Source: Nemertoderma westbladi (Eukaryota > Xenacoelomorpha > Nemertodermatida > Nemertodermatidae). From it: a stretch of 28,537 nt of DNA. A program made the translations under genes and the position numbers. Under the pieces are notes generated by a model that saw nothing but the letters and a program-made list of their open reading frames with translations, did no database searches and had not been told where the DNA came from. The DNA lies in contig JAUCBJ010005011.1 in assembly GCA_032718475.1 (NCBI GenBank), positions 1 through 28,537 on the forward strand, read 5' to 3'. Of this stretch, positions 27,330 through 28,537 are shown piece by piece (the first letter of the stretch is position 1; each line of letters begins with the position of its first letter).

Positions 27330-28537
27330 CTATGCACTGGATAACTTGATTAGAAAATACTTTTTGAGGTTATATGAAAACGTATGGAAATTTTTGGAAT
27401 TGCGTAAATTTGATTGTAGCTTGTTCCAGAATCGAGGACCTTGGAATTTGAGAGACTGATGAGCAACTTGTAACCTTACATTTGGTAAGTAAAAATTTCC
27501 CGAACTAGCTGATCGAGTGTTGTAATTATGTACATCCGTAATTTTCTTGAAAAGACTGCGTAACGGACATGACGGGTCTTTAATTACTGTACATTGTACA
27601 TTATTTTCAATGTTTCCAGTTCATATAAACTTTGTAAAGGTAATTAATACGTTTAATAGCTTGTACAGAGGCGCAACCGGAGCACGGTAATGACTAAACG
27701 TCATAACACGTATAGTTTTATTCAATTTTATATTTAAAGGTTTCAATATAGTAGAAAAAGTTGTACCCCAGACTGCAATACTGTATCGAATGTAAGGATA
27801 TATAAGGGTGATGAAAAGTACACGTAAAATATATAACGTCAGTATGTGTCGTAACTTGTAAAAAAGGCCCGTTAATTTCGATATCTTATTTAGTACATAC
27901 ATTATATGTGATTTAAAATTTAACTTAGTATCTATTAAGACACCTAAGTACTTGGCCGATTGCGTTTCAGTAATACCAGTCTGTTTTATTTTAACTTTTG
28001 GGAGAGAACTACGGTCTACAGTACTGTTGCTAAAGATAGTATATTCAGTTTTTGCAACATTTATTGTTAAGCGGTTTTCTATTAGCCAATCAGATACATT
28101 AGATAGATTTTGATTAGTAGATTCTATTAGGGTATTAAGATTCCTAGCAGTATGTAATAGATTTGTGTCATCAGCAAACAAAGTAGTAATTGCTGAGGAT
28201 GCGACAGGTAGGTCATTTATATAAATTAAGAACAACAGGGGGCCTAAAATACTACCTTGAGGAACACCTAAGTTTATTGGAAGTAAATCAGAATTATATT
28301 TTTCTAAACTAACAAGTTGCTGGCGGTTTTCTAAGTAGCTACGGAGAAGAGGAAGAGCGTGAGGTATGCCTCGTAGACCATAACATTCAAGTTTAGCTAA
28401 CAGGATTCCATGATCAATTGTATCAAAGGCCTTCTTGAGGTCAATAAAGACGGCCGCAGATGAATAGCCATCCATTGACTCACGAATAGTTTCTACTATA
28501 TTGAAAATTGCGTCTGTGGTTTTAAATTTCTTACGAA
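27330..28537 (-). pseudogene. CR1/Rex1-like LINE reverse transcriptase, 5' end outside window, frameshifted 3' end
   Basis: The frame is open from the window edge (28537) to 27621. It shows the reverse transcriptase motifs in order: FIDLKKAFDTIDH (motif A, about 28410-28450), GVPQGSILGPLLF (B), FADDT (C, catalytic aspartates, 28167-28178), NVAKTEYTIF (D) and KYLGVLID (E). The thumb and C-terminal region follow with YSIAVWGTTFSTILKPL and NKTIRVMTFSHY. At about 27640 the frame breaks. LPLQSLYELETLKIMY continues in another frame up to a stop near 27594. SLFKKITDVHNYNTRSA and NFYLPNVRLQVAHQSLKF then run in a further frame to TAG at 27330-27332. So the catalytic core looks intact but the element carries at least two frame disruptions near the 3' end. 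These could be real decay or sequencing errors. It is a non-LTR retrotransposon related to, but distinct from, the copy at 16282-20241. Confidence 0.88.

Overview
This is eukaryotic genomic DNA dominated by repeats. The Bel/Pao gag-protease, CR1/Rex1-like and other non-LTR reverse transcriptase remnants, long inverted-repeat elements, AT-rich spacers and poly-G/C runs fit a metazoan, most likely an invertebrate. I cannot name the phylum. No bacterial operon, rRNA, tRNA or CRISPR array was recognised.

Layout. (1) 1-900 holds unrecognised, decayed minus-strand reading frames. (2) 900-2526 is AT-rich spacer with a 174-bp tandem duplication. (3) 2527-5937 (minus) is an intact 1,136-codon Bel/Pao-type frame: coiled coil, DUF1759-like gag, three zinc knuckles and a DSG aspartic protease, then a jump to the piece that normally follows RNase H. 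Reverse transcriptase, RNase H and integrase are absent. (4) 5938-9769 is noncoding, with 122-bp and 292-bp tandem duplications. (5) 9770-12822 is a foldback-type element with arms of about 730-860 bp. Its core holds a small hairpin element and the 3' end of a non-LTR retrotransposon ending in (TAG)n. (6) 12823-14332 is noncoding, with a nested CTGGGGAC palindrome and a 159-bp tandem repeat. (7) 14410-15075 (minus) is the best candidate host gene: a single-exon, cysteine-rich, probably GPI-anchored glycoprotein. (8) 16282-20241 is the 3' end of a LINE reverse transcriptase frame, split by 438 tandem copies of ACATCC(A/G)T (16541-20044). (9) 20319-22793 is a set of direct and tandem repeats. 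(10) 23012-23364 is a near-perfect hairpin element bounded by TTAA, followed by a G12/C15 hairpin. (11) 24600-24960 is a degenerate minisatellite. (12) 26162-26479 (minus) is a GC-rich coding remnant, probably a retroelement C-terminus. (13) 27330-28537 (minus) is a second LINE reverse transcriptase of the same broad family, running off the window edge.

The clearest unusual structure is the octamer array. The second LINE in the window lets its position be read: the array sits at the codons for D-V-H-x-Y near the LINE C-terminus. It keeps perfect 8-bp register throughout and its length is a multiple of 24, so the LINE frame resumes downstream. The second is the Bel/Pao gag-protease frame that has lost its polymerase yet stays open. 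There is no sign that genes here work together as one pathway; most are independent mobile-element remnants.
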